A DNA stretch of 64,000 bases, taken from the NCBI RefSeq assembly GCF_014384705.1, contig NZ_JACRSN010000019.1, positions 6,271 to 70,270 on the forward strand. Reading direction: 5' to 3'. Position 1 is the stretch's first letter. Each line of letters begins with the position of its first letter. This stretch comes from Yeguia hominis. GTDB lineage: Bacteria; Bacillota; Clostridia; Oscillospirales; Acutalibacteraceae. The position numbers and the translations under genes were made by a program. The notes under the pieces were generated by a model. The model ran no database searches, was not told the origin of the DNA, and saw only the letters and a list, made by a program, of their open reading frames with translations. Of this stretch, positions 15,835 to 23,682 are shown one piece after another.

Positions 15835-16406
15835 GGGCTTTCCTCCCTACTCACCGCATTCAAAATAATCGCTCCAGCCGTATTCCCGGCCACCACAGCT
15901 GCAAGCCACAATAGCGAATATGGAATATTTTCCGCGCTGATTCCGGCGGCAAGATAGAATACATCCGCAACGCAGTGCTCTGCGCCAATCAGCACGAATG
16001 CCGCAATCGGAAATAGAATCGCCAGAATAGATTTGCTCCGCCTGTAGCCTTCCACCGCCGCATAGATAAGGATCCCGCAAAGCAGCGCATCCAGGAATAC
16101 GATATATAGCGGCTTTGCAAGCTTCTGCGCAATCACGGAAATCTCTCCGTGATACAGCCGATACGCGAGGCCTACCCATCCGGCGCCGATCATATTCAGC
16201 AGCAGCATTGCAGCAAGCCCTTTTGCCTCCTGCGGCTCCGATATATAGCCGATGCGCCCAGTGTACAGCGGCAGCCCCAGCAGAATGATCGCAATCAGCC
16301 CCACCGGAAAGAATAGCGCGCCCAGCACGCCGCCGCCGGCCGATATACTCGCCATGCACGCAATCCCGATCAGCATGCCGGAAAGAATCGATGCCCCTAC
16401 TCGCAC
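15831..16406 (-). CDS. short formate/nitrite transporter (FNT) family channel
   Basis: A 191-residue hydrophobic protein, shorter than the about 280 residues usual for FocA/NirC. The FNT landmarks appear in order: FPVGLIAIILLGLPLYTG, LNMIGAGW, FLDALLCGILIY, FPIAAFVLIGAEHCVAD and AGNTAGA. The His in AEHCVAD corresponds to the conserved pore histidine of FocA. FNT pentamers pass formate, nitrite, lactate or hydrosulfide. GTG at 16406 has GGAGGAATT before it. It lies in a phage early operon close to a PAPS-reductase-like gene, an unusual cargo. Substrate cannot be told from the sequence. Confidence 0.8.
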   Translation of the reverse strand: MRVGASILSGMLIGIACMASISAGGGVLGALFFPVGLIAIILLGLPLYTGRIGYISEPQEAKGLAAMLLLNMIGAGWVGLAYRLYHGEISVIAQKLAKPLYIVFLDALLCGILIYAAVEGYRRSKSILAILFPIAAFVLIGAEHCVADVFYLAAGISAENIPYSLLWLAAVVAGNTAGAIILNAVSREESP

Positions 16407-16678
16407 GGCAATTCCTCCTCTTTGGCTTCGATAATCTCATCGAATGTGATTCTGCCATCAATTACGGCATTCATGTAGGCGTTGAATTCTTTCTCAAATG
16501 CCGCAATCAGTTCCCGGCCGGCGCCATGCTTATCCAGCACGATTGCAGAAGTTGCCACCAGGGATTTTATTGCCTTTTCGATTCCCACGGCCTGGCCGCG
16601 TGCAAACCCCCGGCGATATCCTTCCTCTAGGGCTTTTTCCGCAGCCCGCACTGCCAGCGAGTTCACATGCGCTTTCAT
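16397..16678 (-). CDS. phage hypothetical helical protein
   Basis: The protein has 93 residues, all helical by composition, with an Ala/Glu/Arg-rich N-terminal half (VRAAEKALEEGYRRGFARGQ) and an acidic end. No motif is recognised. ATG at 16678 overlaps the preceding stop by four bases, and its end overlaps the channel gene start. Confidence 0.55.
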   Translation of the reverse strand: MKAHVNSLAVRAAEKALEEGYRRGFARGQAVGIEKAIKSLVATSAIVLDKHGAGRELIAAFEKEFNAYMNAVIDGRITFDEIIEAKEEELPCE

Positions 16679-16887
16679 TGATCATCCCCCCTGCCGTATT
16701 TTTTAGGATTCATCAGCGCTTGCCGATATCTCTTGATGCTGAAAAGTGCGCTCTCTACCTCTTTTTGGAGCCGCACGGATTCCTGCAATGCAAGATTTTC
16801 CTCCCGCCAGCTTAGATAATTCCGGCAGTTCGCGTGGCATCCCACGTGCCGATCCACTCCGCAGCCTTTGCAGGGGCATGTTCTCAT
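16675..16887 (-). CDS. small cysteine/histidine phage protein
   Basis: ATG at 16887 behind GGGAGGCGG gives 70 residues. The N-terminus MRTCPCKGCGVDRHVGCHAN holds six Cys and two His in a compact pattern (CPCKGCG, GCHxxCxxY) that should bind zinc. A charged helix follows. The pattern is widespread in small clostridial phage proteins, without a known role. Confidence 0.6.
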   Translation of the reverse strand: MRTCPCKGCGVDRHVGCHANCRNYLSWREENLALQESVRLQKEVESALFSIKRYRQALMNPKKYGRGDDQ

Positions 16888-16904
16888 GTTTCCGCCTCCC
16901 CGAA

Positions 16905-18200
16905 TCATAAACTTTCTTCCATTTCCTCCATGGGATCATACTCCATAAGCCCTTCATCTGTGCGCATTTCTCCGAGTACCAACTGATCGATTCGATCAAA
17001 CGCACACGGCCGATTTTCAATCAAGAAATCAGTATCCGCGATAAAATCCAGCACAGACATTTGCCCGTTTCGCTTTGCCATTTGTAATTTGCGGATTTCT
17101 TCGGCCATGCCCTTTCCCATAAACAATTTCCAGGCTTTTGGATGCGTATGCCTTAAAATTGCCATATGATTATTCGGATAAAGCAAATCTGTACCACAGC
17201 CCATGCACCCATTTCGCGGGATTTTGTGATAGGCTCCGTCTGCATCCGTCCACCCCATCTTGTAGATTTCCGAGTACGGCACATCAAATAGCTTGATATA
17301 TTCCCAAATATCATCATCTGTCCACGTAGATAGCGGATTGCAGTGGTAAAATGGATCGCCCTTCAAGTGCGGCCGGCTGGATTTAAATACATATCCCCTC
17401 GAAATAAAATTAGTCTGCCTGCTTCTGCTTTCCGCCGCCATTAAGCCCTTAAAGATCACATCAACATCTAAATCAGCTTGCAGCGCCTCGCTAGGCTCTT
17501 TTTTGAGAATCGAACAACAGGCTTGTGATATTTTTACCTGCCGCAAAATTTCATAGTAGGCAAGGGTTTCTTCTTTTTCGCTTTGGCTTTTGCTATATTT
17601 TAAAAAGCAATCGATATTGATCCGATGCGCTTTTAATTTGGAAAAAGCCTTTCCAAGCAACGGCCACCCATATTGATCCACGCACCACCAGTACGTTTTC
17701 GGAGTGCCCTTTGGCCAGATCAACCGCGATTTTCGGAATTTTTCCCACAGTTCAGGTGGGCACTTTTCGTCCAAAATATCCGTTCTTTTCAGTTTCCCAT
17801 CCGGCTTCAGCACTTCATCTAAACGCCCTTGATCCACAAGCCATTTCAGAACTTCGGCCTGCGCCTCATATTTTAATCCATCTCTTTCTGTGCGCAGCGG
17901 CTTTGTTTCGTGAAAGCGCGCTCCTCCCCATTCCCTCCCTAACCTTCGGGCAAAATATAGGGATTCCGGATATTCTACGCCTGTATTTCCGAAAATAACA
18001 TGCGTCCGCTTTTCCTCCTCAGGAAAATACCTTCTGATCAAATCCCACAACACCGTTGAATCTTTTCCCCCGGAAAATGCAATTGCCGGCGTATGGCTGC
18101 ACACCGCAAATCCGGATGCGATTGCGTGAACGGATGCCTTTATTTTTTCTTCTAACGGTTTTTTCTGTTCCTTCTCAAGCTCTTTATAAGTCATGTACAT
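16905..18200 (-). CDS. PAPS/APS-reductase-family phage protein
   Basis: ATG at 18200 behind GGAGGGAAAA gives 431 residues. The PP-loop SGGKDST (43-49) identifies the adenine-nucleotide alpha-hydrolase fold of PAPS reductases. A CC pair at 228-229 and CMGC at 332-335 repeat the CC...CxxC layout that holds a [4Fe-4S] cluster in APS reductases. Phage homologues are often longer than the metabolic enzyme and may act on nucleotides, sulfur transfer or DNA modification instead. It lies three genes upstream of an FNT channel. The catalytic C-terminal ECG motif of true PAPS reductase is not seen. Confidence 0.78.
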   Translation of the reverse strand: MYMTYKELEKEQKKPLEEKIKASVHAIASGFAVCSHTPAIAFSGGKDSTVLWDLIRRYFPEEEKRTHVIFGNTGVEYPESLYFARRLGREWGGARFHETKPLRTERDGLKYEAQAEVLKWLVDQGRLDEVLKPDGKLKRTDILDEKCPPELWEKFRKSRLIWPKGTPKTYWWCVDQYGWPLLGKAFSKLKAHRINIDCFLKYSKSQSEKEETLAYYEILRQVKISQACCSILKKEPSEALQADLDVDVIFKGLMAAESRSRQTNFISRGYVFKSSRPHLKGDPFYHCNPLSTWTDDDIWEYIKLFDVPYSEIYKMGWTDADGAYHKIPRNGCMGCGTDLLYPNNHMAILRHTHPKAWKLFMGKGMAEEIRKLQMAKRNGQMSVLDFIADTDFLIENRPCAFDRIDQLVLGEMRTDEGLMEYDPMEEMEESL

Positions 18201-18259
18201 TGATTTTCCCTCCGTCGTCACAGAGGCGCGCGCGCTTTAAAAGCTTACCTCAATGTTTT

Positions 18260-18562
18260 TTAATCTTCCGATTTTGTAACAAGCTCCCGGTACCACATTT
18301 CAACTTCAATTCCATACTTTTTCAGATCATTACGCATTCGATCATAGGCGGCTTCTTCGTAATTGCTGTAAAACACTTTAAAATTCTCCACATAGGATTC
18401 ATAGTATCTCCGTGCACGATCTGCGCCAAATCCGAATATGCTGTGCAGCACAAATAGCATCACCGTATCCAGATCTAGGCTTTTCCGATCCAGAAGGGAA
18501 TAGAATGCCTTTTCTACTTCCCTATTTATCTTCGAGCGGCTGCCCGGCATCAGCGCTTTCAT
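18260..18562 (-). CDS. phage hypothetical protein, helical, 100 aa
   Basis: ATG at 18562 follows GGGGAGGCGG; a longer frame upstream is only the shadow of the RusA gene. The protein (MKALMPGSRSKINREVEKAF) is helical throughout, with a hydrophobic centre (DLDTVMLFVLHSIFGFG) and a basic end. I do not recognise it. Its start overlaps the RusA stop by four bases. Confidence 0.6.
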   Translation of the reverse strand: MKALMPGSRSKINREVEKAFYSLLDRKSLDLDTVMLFVLHSIFGFGADRARRYYESYVENFKVFYSNYEEAAYDRMRNDLKKYGIEVEMWYRELVTKSED

Positions 18563-19053
18563 AATTCCGCCTCCCCAAATCCATACGGAGAAACGGCGTG
18601 CTTCTTTTCCTCCGGCTTGTCCGCCGCATCCGAAATGCGCACTTCCACCCGCGGGAATGCGCCGTAATATTTCCGGCAAACCGCCTCCACAATCTGGCTA
18701 TCATCCCGGTACGCAATGCCGTTGAGCGCATCGCAGATGATTTTCCCGATATTATCCCAATCCGGTTTTTTCATCGGGCGCAGTACGTTCTCGTGCATCA
18801 GGCTGTGCACCGTTTTCGTTCCGCCTTTCGGGATCGCAAAATACGCATCGATCTCCACACGCAGCGGCCTCTCCGCAGGCGCAAAGCGGGCTTCCGCTTG
18901 TGCCGCCGCATGGTAGCACTGCCGGATCAGGCGCTCATATGCAGCCGTTTGTGCCGGTGTGTAAAAGATCATTTTCCCGGTGCTCTTATTCAGGCTGCTT
19001 CGATGCCGTTCTTTCCCCTTCGGCGCGCCGGGAACCACGAATTTTATGTTCAT
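18559..19053 (-). CDS. rusA: RusA-family Holliday junction endonuclease
   Basis: A 164-residue resolvase. The family core is present: VPGAPKGKERHR near the N-terminus, the catalytic acids in KPDWDNIGKIICDALNG (about 96-112) and YRDDSQI. RusA dimers cut Holliday junctions symmetrically, resolving branched replication or recombination intermediates before packaging. It is part of the early operon with an HNH nuclease and an SSB-like protein. Confidence 0.9.
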   Translation of the reverse strand: MNIKFVVPGAPKGKERHRSSLNKSTGKMIFYTPAQTAAYERLIRQCYHAAAQAEARFAPAERPLRVEIDAYFAIPKGGTKTVHSLMHENVLRPMKKPDWDNIGKIICDALNGIAYRDDSQIVEAVCRKYYGAFPRVEVRISDAADKPEEKKHAVSPYGFGEAEL

Positions 19054-19062
19054 TTCAGCCTC

Positions 19063-19788
19063 CTACAGCTTTGTCAGATCCATCTCGTCCAGCGCGCCCA
19101 GATCATACGTCGGTGCGCTCCGGGTGCGCTGTGATCCCTTGTTGTCATAGTTGCCCTCGCGGATTTTCTGCCAGTTCGCGGGTTTTAAGATCCAATCCAG
19201 CGAGCAGCCGCTCCACCTTCCGGATCTCCCGGATAGGAAGTCGCTCCGCTGCACCTTCGCAAAAACCGTGCGCATTTCCTCTGGCGTCATGCCTTTTGCG
19301 CGGATTGCCTGTTTGCGGGCAGCGGTCCATTTGCCGGCCTCTGACGGCTTCGGCAAAGAAGGACATTCCTCGATAAACGCCGACCGATACTGATCGTAGC
19401 GAATCGCGCCGGACGCGGAAGCGTCTTTCTTTTTTATTTCTTTCTCTTTCTCTTTTTCTTTTTCTTCTTCTTTTTCTTCTTCTTGGCCATTTTTGCTATA
19501 TGGCAAATGGCTTTTGCTATTTTTGCTATGCGTTTGCCATCGCATTTCTGCCCCTTTTTTCCCAGCCTCCGATCTTATGGCGCATACATCGTCGTATTTT
19601 TTATTCGCTCTGTCTATGTCCAGCTTCATACCGTCCCATAGAAGTTCCTCACGGCCCATCAGCTCAACTTCCACCCCTGTTGCTGTATAGCTTAAAGCGG
19701 CTCTTATCAAGCGTCCGAACTCGGCATCGTTCAATTTTCGGTACTTTTCCAGGCAGTCCACAAAGAGCTTTAAATACTTCTTTTCCAT
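19063..19788 (-). CDS. DUF6291-type phage replication-associated protein
   Basis: A 241-residue protein. The N-terminal 80 residues (YLKLFVDCLEKYRKLNDAEF, GRLIRAALSY) match DUF6291, often found as the first part of phage replisome organisers. A low-complexity Glu/Lys run at about residues 103-117 is encoded by a purine-rich microsatellite (about 19433-19480). The C-terminal part (about 130-205) resembles the DnaD-like ends of helicase-loading proteins, including SLDWILKPANWQKI. Initiation of phage replication is likely. Confidence 0.7.
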   Translation of the reverse strand: MEKKYLKLFVDCLEKYRKLNDAEFGRLIRAALSYTATGVEVELMGREELLWDGMKLDIDRANKKYDDVCAIRSEAGKKGAEMRWQTHSKNSKSHLPYSKNGQEEEKEEEKEKEKEKEIKKKDASASGAIRYDQYRSAFIEECPSLPKPSEAGKWTAARKQAIRAKGMTPEEMRTVFAKVQRSDFLSGRSGRWSGCSLDWILKPANWQKIREGNYDNKGSQRTRSAPTYDLGALDEMDLTKL

Positions 19789-19791
19789 GCA

Positions 19792-20433
19792 CTATCTCCC
19801 GTTTAACTGCAGCCTTTTGCAAAGATAATCATCAAGTTTGATCCCATAAATATGATAATCGGAGAAAAGCTTTTTCTCGTCCATGTGTGCGAGATTGTGG
19901 TGTTCCCGGCAAAGGGCAACCGCCCGCATCCCCGCATGGAAAAGCTCCTCACGATTCCGTCCCATTCCAACGCGGTCAACGTGGTGCACCTCTGCCGGTT
20001 TATTGCAAATTGCGCATTTCCGATATTCCAAGCACAAATATAGATATCGGTTGATATCGTCCGTTTCGTTGAGCAGCCTGTCCTTCGTCGGAACATTGTG
20101 CTGAAAACAAAACTCAATCAGATATGAGATATATTGCCGCGCCGTGGTTACGTCCGCATCGTGGAGCGAGAACCACTCGCAATCAGCCTTTAGGCAAAAA
20201 TCCCAGGTACAATACTGCCGCAAGAATTCCGGATCGTGCCCGCTCCAAAGCGAGATATCCCGGATGATCGCAAAGATCTTCTTTCGCTGATCGGCGGAGA
20301 TCGTCCTGCCGTCATTTAGCCTGATCTCCACCGATCCAATTTGTTTCTGCAGCATTTCCCGGCTGATTTCTTCATCCGGCAAAATCGTAAGCTTTACGCC
20401 GTCATATTTCAGGATTTTCCCTGTTACAATCAT
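19792..20433 (-). CDS. putative HNH endonuclease
   Basis: A 213-residue protein with an unrecognised N-terminal half (about residues 1-120) and a C-terminal HNH site: CAICNKPAEVHHVDRVG followed by ALCREHHNLAH. The Cys pair and second Cys could hold zinc, and the His pairs form the metal-dependent nuclease centre. It matches the phage family named putative HNHc nuclease, found in recombination or replication clusters next to SSB-type genes. Confidence 0.85.
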   Translation of the reverse strand: MIVTGKILKYDGVKLTILPDEEISREMLQKQIGSVEIRLNDGRTISADQRKKIFAIIRDISLWSGHDPEFLRQYCTWDFCLKADCEWFSLHDADVTTARQYISYLIEFCFQHNVPTKDRLLNETDDINRYLYLCLEYRKCAICNKPAEVHHVDRVGMGRNREELFHAGMRAVALCREHHNLAHMDEKKLFSDYHIYGIKLDDYLCKRLQLNGR

Positions 20434-20454
20434 GATTTTTGCCGCCCGCCTTGA

Positions 20455-21072
20455 TTAAAAAGGCAGATCATCATCCGAGGGAATCTCGCTAAATCCTTCC
20501 CCTGCGCTTCTGCCGCTGATTTCCTCATAGGTTTTGCTTTCCTTGATTTTCTTCTGAATCCACTCCGGCAGGCTCTGCATGTGAATCAAGGATTTTTCGT
20601 CGATCAGTTCAAAGATAAAAGGCTCCTGCATACCCTCAATTGGCCCGTGCCCCTTCGGCAACTTGGAAACGCTCCCGATCTTGCTGTATGTATTCCCGTT
20701 TGAGCCTGTATCATCGATCACGTTTACCATGCAGGGAAGCCCCAGCAGCTTTTCCAAATCAAATCCTTCCAGTTCTTCCGGCGTAAATGCACGCCCGCGC
20801 CATCCTTCCAGGATCTTCCGGAGATTCGATTTATCAGAGATGCTGTTTGTGTAAATTCCGCTGATCGTCCGATTTTCTCTTCTGCCGTTTACTTCGATCT
20901 GCTCGTCCGTAAGCTCAAATAGAATTGCGATTTGCTGGCTGTACTTGTCGTATACCTTGTTGTGCTGGAGGCCTAAATCCACCACCGCATAGCATACGGC
21001 GTTATAGAGCCCCGCCTCCAATTTTGGGAACTTGCTTCCCTCGGATCCCTTTGCAATTAAAGTTGTCGACAT
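20455..21072 (-). CDS. phage single-stranded DNA-binding-like protein
   Basis: The second ATG (21072) has AAAGGAG at seven bases and is preferred, giving 205 residues. The N-terminal 120 residues look like a beta-rich OB-type domain (LEAGLYNAVCYAVVDLGLQ). The last residues, SDDDLPF, copy the acidic tip with which bacterial SSB proteins recruit partners. I therefore infer a phage SSB. It sits between Gp157 and an HNH nuclease, a common recombination neighbourhood. Confidence 0.72.
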   Translation of the reverse strand: MSTTLIAKGSEGSKFPKLEAGLYNAVCYAVVDLGLQHNKVYDKYSQQIAILFELTDEQIEVNGRRENRTISGIYTNSISDKSNLRKILEGWRGRAFTPEELEGFDLEKLLGLPCMVNVIDDTGSNGNTYSKIGSVSKLPKGHGPIEGMQEPFIFELIDEKSLIHMQSLPEWIQKKIKESKTYEEISGRSAGEGFSEIPSDDDLPF

Positions 21073-21084
21073 GTTCATTCTCCT

Positions 21085-21564
21085 TTACCGAATTGATATT
21101 TTTTCATTGATGGCGATTTCCGCGCCTGTGATTTCTGCGCCGGATTTCAGCGCCTTTTTAATCCGGGCCTTGTCCGGCTCTGTTGTGGTTTTTGTCCGCA
21201 GATACGATTCCGGAATTTGCTGTAGATTCAAAATTCGAACCGCCTCCGATTTCCGTACAGCGACCTCAAATACCCCTGCTTTTTCTCTTTCCCGATTTGC
21301 GGATTTCAGAAAACGCAGAATGTTATTCGATAGCCGATCGGCTGTTTTCTCCGCTCGTTCGCGCTTCCGGTGCAGCTTGTCCTCTTCCGATTTCAGCGCT
21401 TCCGCATCGGATTGAAATTGCCGGATCAACTTGCAGTAATCCTCCAGCTTTGAGCCAACGTCCATGGCTTCCAGTGTATCGTTTACAACATCCTCGTCGA
21501 TTTCTTCCTCCTGCAGCAGCTCATACAGCCGCTGCGCAGCTTCGGTCATTTCATACAGTGTCAT
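21085..21564 (-). CDS. siphovirus Gp157-family protein
   Basis: ATG at 21564 behind GGAGGAAATCGC gives 159 residues. The protein is a long coiled coil with the Gp157 pattern: MTLYEMTEAAQRLYELLQ at the start, a charged middle (KSEEDKLHRKRERAEKTADR) and IPESYLRTKTTTEPDKARIK at the end. Gp157 members are linked to phage resistance in Streptococcus thermophilus and accompany phage recombination genes; their biochemical action is unclear. Confidence 0.85.
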   Translation of the reverse strand: MTLYEMTEAAQRLYELLQEEEIDEDVVNDTLEAMDVGSKLEDYCKLIRQFQSDAEALKSEEDKLHRKRERAEKTADRLSNNILRFLKSANREREKAGVFEVAVRKSEAVRILNLQQIPESYLRTKTTTEPDKARIKKALKSGAEITGAEIAINEKISIR

Positions 21565-21782
21565 GCGATTTCCTCCAGCGGCAGCAACGGCCTTCCCGCG
21601 CACGCCTCACACTCGTTTTGCTCGTTCAGCTCATATGCCGGGACGAGAAGCCCGCAGATGCCGCATTGTTCTACAAGCTCGAAATCGTCCGTCCCGCACG
21701 CCGGGCAAACATACCGCGGCCCTTCGTCCGTCATCTCCCGGATCGGTTCATCGAATAAATGGCTGTGCCTACACTCATACAT
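21561..21782 (-). CDS. small double zinc-ribbon protein
   Basis: A 73-residue protein with CPACG, QCGICG and ECEACAG, enough cysteines for two zinc sites. The ATG overlaps the stop of the upstream membrane protein (ATGA), and its own end overlaps Gp157. It may bind nucleic acid or protein; no family is recognised. Confidence 0.55.
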   Translation of the reverse strand: MYECRHSHLFDEPIREMTDEGPRYVCPACGTDDFELVEQCGICGLLVPAYELNEQNECEACAGRPLLPLEEIA

Positions 21783-21999
21783 GTTCCATAACTCCTCTCA
21801 AAATCCAGAATCCCCAGAAAATCCCGCCCAGCAGCACTAGTGTAATCGGCAGCGCCAGCCATTCCGCAATGATTTCGCGCCGGTGCTGTTTTTTTGCTTG
21901 TGCTTGCCTGAAATTTGTGCTATTATATGGATGTACTTGTTTGATTTGCGCCTTGCCGGGACGGCCATCCCGCAGGGCGCATTTTCTTTTTGCAATCAT
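21775..21999 (-). CDS. small phage membrane protein
   Basis: ATG at 21999 follows AAGGAGTGAACAGGC. The first 45 residues are strongly basic, and residues about 46-68 form one transmembrane helix (WLALPITLVLLGGIFWGFWI). The topology should place the basic part in the cytoplasm. Function is unknown. Confidence 0.55.
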   Translation of the reverse strand: MIAKRKCALRDGRPGKAQIKQVHPYNSTNFRQAQAKKQHRREIIAEWLALPITLVLLGGIFWGFWILRGVMEHV

Positions 22000-22047
22000 G
22001 CCTGTTCACTCCTTTTATGATAATGGAAATTGTGTTACAATGAATCT

Positions 22048-22352
22048 GCCCTTTAGGGAACGCCCGCGGGTACGGGAAAGGAGGATTGATAGCTTGAAGA
22101 AACTTCTGAAAGCTCTTATGAAACCCTTCCTGTGCCCTCCGCAAGCTGTGAGCCAGTCTGATGGAAAGAGCCATCAGCGGGTCGCGTCCGTCGGCTCACG
22201 GGATGAGGTTAAGCAACCACTCGCCCTGGGCTGCTCATGACCGTCTAGTCGGTATCCGCTCGTGCGGCAAGTGAATACCATAGCAGTGCGCCTCATTGAG
22301 GGCAAAGTGCGGAAGAGAATGGGAAGATGGGCGATCTTCCCATTTTCTGTTT
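22048..22352 (+). ncRNA. candidate structured non-coding RNA in the early operon gap
   Basis: This 400-base gap has no convincing gene. On the plus strand it folds into consecutive perfect stems: AGCTT-GAAG/CTTC-AAGCT (22091-22114), GTGAGCC/GGCTCAC (22148-22154 with 22193-22199) enclosing CTGATGG/CCATCAG (22158-22177), GGTT/AACC (22207-22218), GGTAT/ATACC enclosing CCGC/GCGG (22251-22279), and CCTC/GAGG (22291-22301). A terminator-like stem AATGGGAAGAT/ATCTTCCCATT (22318-22344) with a T-rich tail follows. TACAAT at 22036-22041 may be the -10 box. A 47-codon frame from TTG 22094 with a GGAGG site overlaps it. No RNA family is recognised. Confidence 0.55.
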
Positions 22353-22404
22353 TCGGGCGCTCCATAAAGGACAGATTTCATTCTGTTCAAGCAGAAAAAC
22401 GCGC

Positions 22405-22626
22405 TTACTGCTCCTTTCTTAATCCTAGAATGCTTTCGCAATATGCTATGAATGCATATCGCGGAATTTTTGTTCGCGTTCCAACGACGCACACCGGAAA
22501 CCCCAGTTTGTTTTGATCTTCCCGCGCCTGCAGCGTAATGCTGTAGGCGCTTGTTTCCAGCACGGCTGATATATCCGTGGGCGATAGCCATGTTTTGCTG
22601 CTGGCTTTAATTTCTTCGAAAGTCAT
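22405..22626 (-). CDS. small DNA-binding (excisionase-like) protein
   Basis: ATG at 22626 behind GGAGGAAAGCGC gives 73 residues. Residues about 12-55 form a helix-turn-helix (WLSPTDISAVLETSAYSITL) followed by FPVCVVGTRTKIPRYAFIAY, the layout of MerR-like excisionase and phage DNA-binding proteins. It is the first gene of the leftward early operon and lies next to a candidate structured RNA on the other strand. Confidence 0.6.
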   Translation of the reverse strand: MTFEEIKASSKTWLSPTDISAVLETSAYSITLQAREDQNKLGFPVCVVGTRTKIPRYAFIAYCESILGLRKEQ

Positions 22627-22674
22627 GCGCTTTCCTCCTTCCTCAAACTTTAGCTCTTTTCCTAGCTTTTTTCG

Positions 22675-22703
22675 TTGAATGAGCTTGTCTTTTGTGCTAC
22701 GAT
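22675..22703 (+). promoter_or_regulatory. rightward promoter of the winged-helix membrane protein
   Basis: TTGAAT (22675-22680) and TACGAT (22698-22703) are 17 bases apart, 23 bases before the ATG at 22727. The leftward gene at 22626 starts back-to-back from the same interval. Confidence 0.55.
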
Positions 22704-22726
22704 GAAAAGAAAAAGGATGTGTTTGG

Positions 22727-23083
22727 ATGACAGACTTGGAGTTTAAAATCTTTTCAACAATTATCGAGAATCCATTAATTTCTTCTACCGATTTATTAAA
22801 TACGATCAGCGAGACACATAACATAAATGATGTAAACGGGATATTGGGTCAGCTAAAACGGCTAGGGTTTATCCGTTCATCATCCATTGATCGTCATCCG
22901 GTGTATGATTCACTCTCGCTGACAGATTTAGGTAAATATGAATACGAAAGAGGAATAAAAGAACATAAAAAAGAATTAGAAGCTCAAAAAGAGAAAAAGA
23001 AAACGGCAATTCGATTTTGGATCAGCTCTGCATTAGGGTTTGCCGGTCTCGTTTTGTCCATCATCAGTTTGCTGCTCAAATAA
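22727..23083 (+). CDS. membrane-anchored winged-helix protein A
   Basis: A 118-residue protein. Residues 1-75 predict a winged helix (TDLLNTISETHNINDVNGIL then GQLKRLGFIRSSS and a wing ending LTDLGKYEYERG), 76-92 a charged helix, and 97-117 one transmembrane helix (WISSALGFAGLVLSIISLLL). It has the same architecture and length as the oppositely oriented gene 23076-23429, whose 3' end it overlaps by eight bases. Lying between repressor and early genes, it is a candidate lysogenic-conversion or exclusion gene. No family name is recognised. Confidence 0.65.
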   Translation: MTDLEFKIFSTIIENPLISSTDLLNTISETHNINDVNGILGQLKRLGFIRSSSIDRHPVYDSLSLTDLGKYEYERGIKEHKKELEAQKEKKKTAIRFWISSALGFAGLVLSIISLLLK

Positions 23084-23429
23084 CCTTGAAAATAAGTGCA
23101 AATAAAGCAACTAAAAACGAGATTGCATTCAGGATTAAAATCCCGCGTTGCATTTTTTTACCGGATTTTTCGTTATATAGACACATTGCACCGTTTGTTT
23201 TGCTCGCGCATTCTTCCCTATGCAGAACGCCTTTTCCCTTTTCCGTAATGACCAAACCGCATAATTGAGGGTATTCATTTTTGATGTACCCTTCTTTTTT
23301 TAGTTCTTCTAAAATCCAATACGAAACGTCATATGAAATTCCATATTTTCGTTCGATCAAAGGAATTACTTCCATACAATTCGTTCCTTCATATTCTCGA
23401 ATGAGTTCAAGAATTTTGAAATAGATCAC
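23076..23429 (-). CDS. membrane-anchored winged-helix protein B
   Basis: GTG at 23429 has GGAGGGGGGAGAT before it; the protein has 117 residues. Residues 1-75 form a probable winged helix (MEVIPLIERKYGISYDVSYW, ILEELKKEGYIKNE, wing ending ITEKGKGVLH), with three cysteines nearby (57, 74, 83). A transmembrane helix follows at 97-116 (GILILNAISFLVALFALIF). It mirrors protein A in domain order. Two such proteins encoded convergently suggest a pair with a shared membrane function. Confidence 0.65.
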   Translation of the reverse strand: MIYFKILELIREYEGTNCMEVIPLIERKYGISYDVSYWILEELKKEGYIKNEYPQLCGLVITEKGKGVLHREECASKTNGAMCLYNEKSGKKMQRGILILNAISFLVALFALIFKVI

Positions 23430-23468
23430 ATCTCCCCCCTCCTTCCTAAATTGTAGAGTTGGCTGCGC

Positions 23469-23657
23469 TTATCGTTGCAATAATAGCGCTAATCCGCACA
23501 CTATAAGAGTTGCAGCCCGCAAACCGATCGTTGCCCACGCCGTTCTTCCGTTCTGCTCGTCAAACAACAACCAAAAGAATCCTACAATTCCATATTCTTT
23601 TAAAATTCTGCCCGCTTTGGGTTTTGTAGTATCATTTGGAATAGATGGTCTGTTCAT
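23469..23657 (-). CDS. 62-aa phage membrane protein
   Basis: ATG at 23657 follows AAAAGGAGGG. Residues about 20-38 (GIVGFFWLLFD) and 41-60 (WATIGLRAATLIVCGLALLL) are hydrophobic, giving one or two membrane passes. An operator-type palindrome, TCGCTTAAAGCGA, lies 26 bases upstream, so the repressor may control it. Function is unknown; a superinfection-exclusion peptide is one possibility. Confidence 0.55.
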   Translation of the reverse strand: MNRPSIPNDTTKPKAGRILKEYGIVGFFWLLFDEQNGRTAWATIGLRAATLIVCGLALLLQR

Positions 23658-23682
23658 ATCGCTTCCCTCCTTTTACATATCA

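Noticed and set aside
22094..22240. A 47-codon plus-strand frame from TTG with GGAGG upstream, as an independent gene
   Set aside because: Its codons overlap several perfect RNA stems and the peptide resembles nothing; treated as possible leader peptide only.
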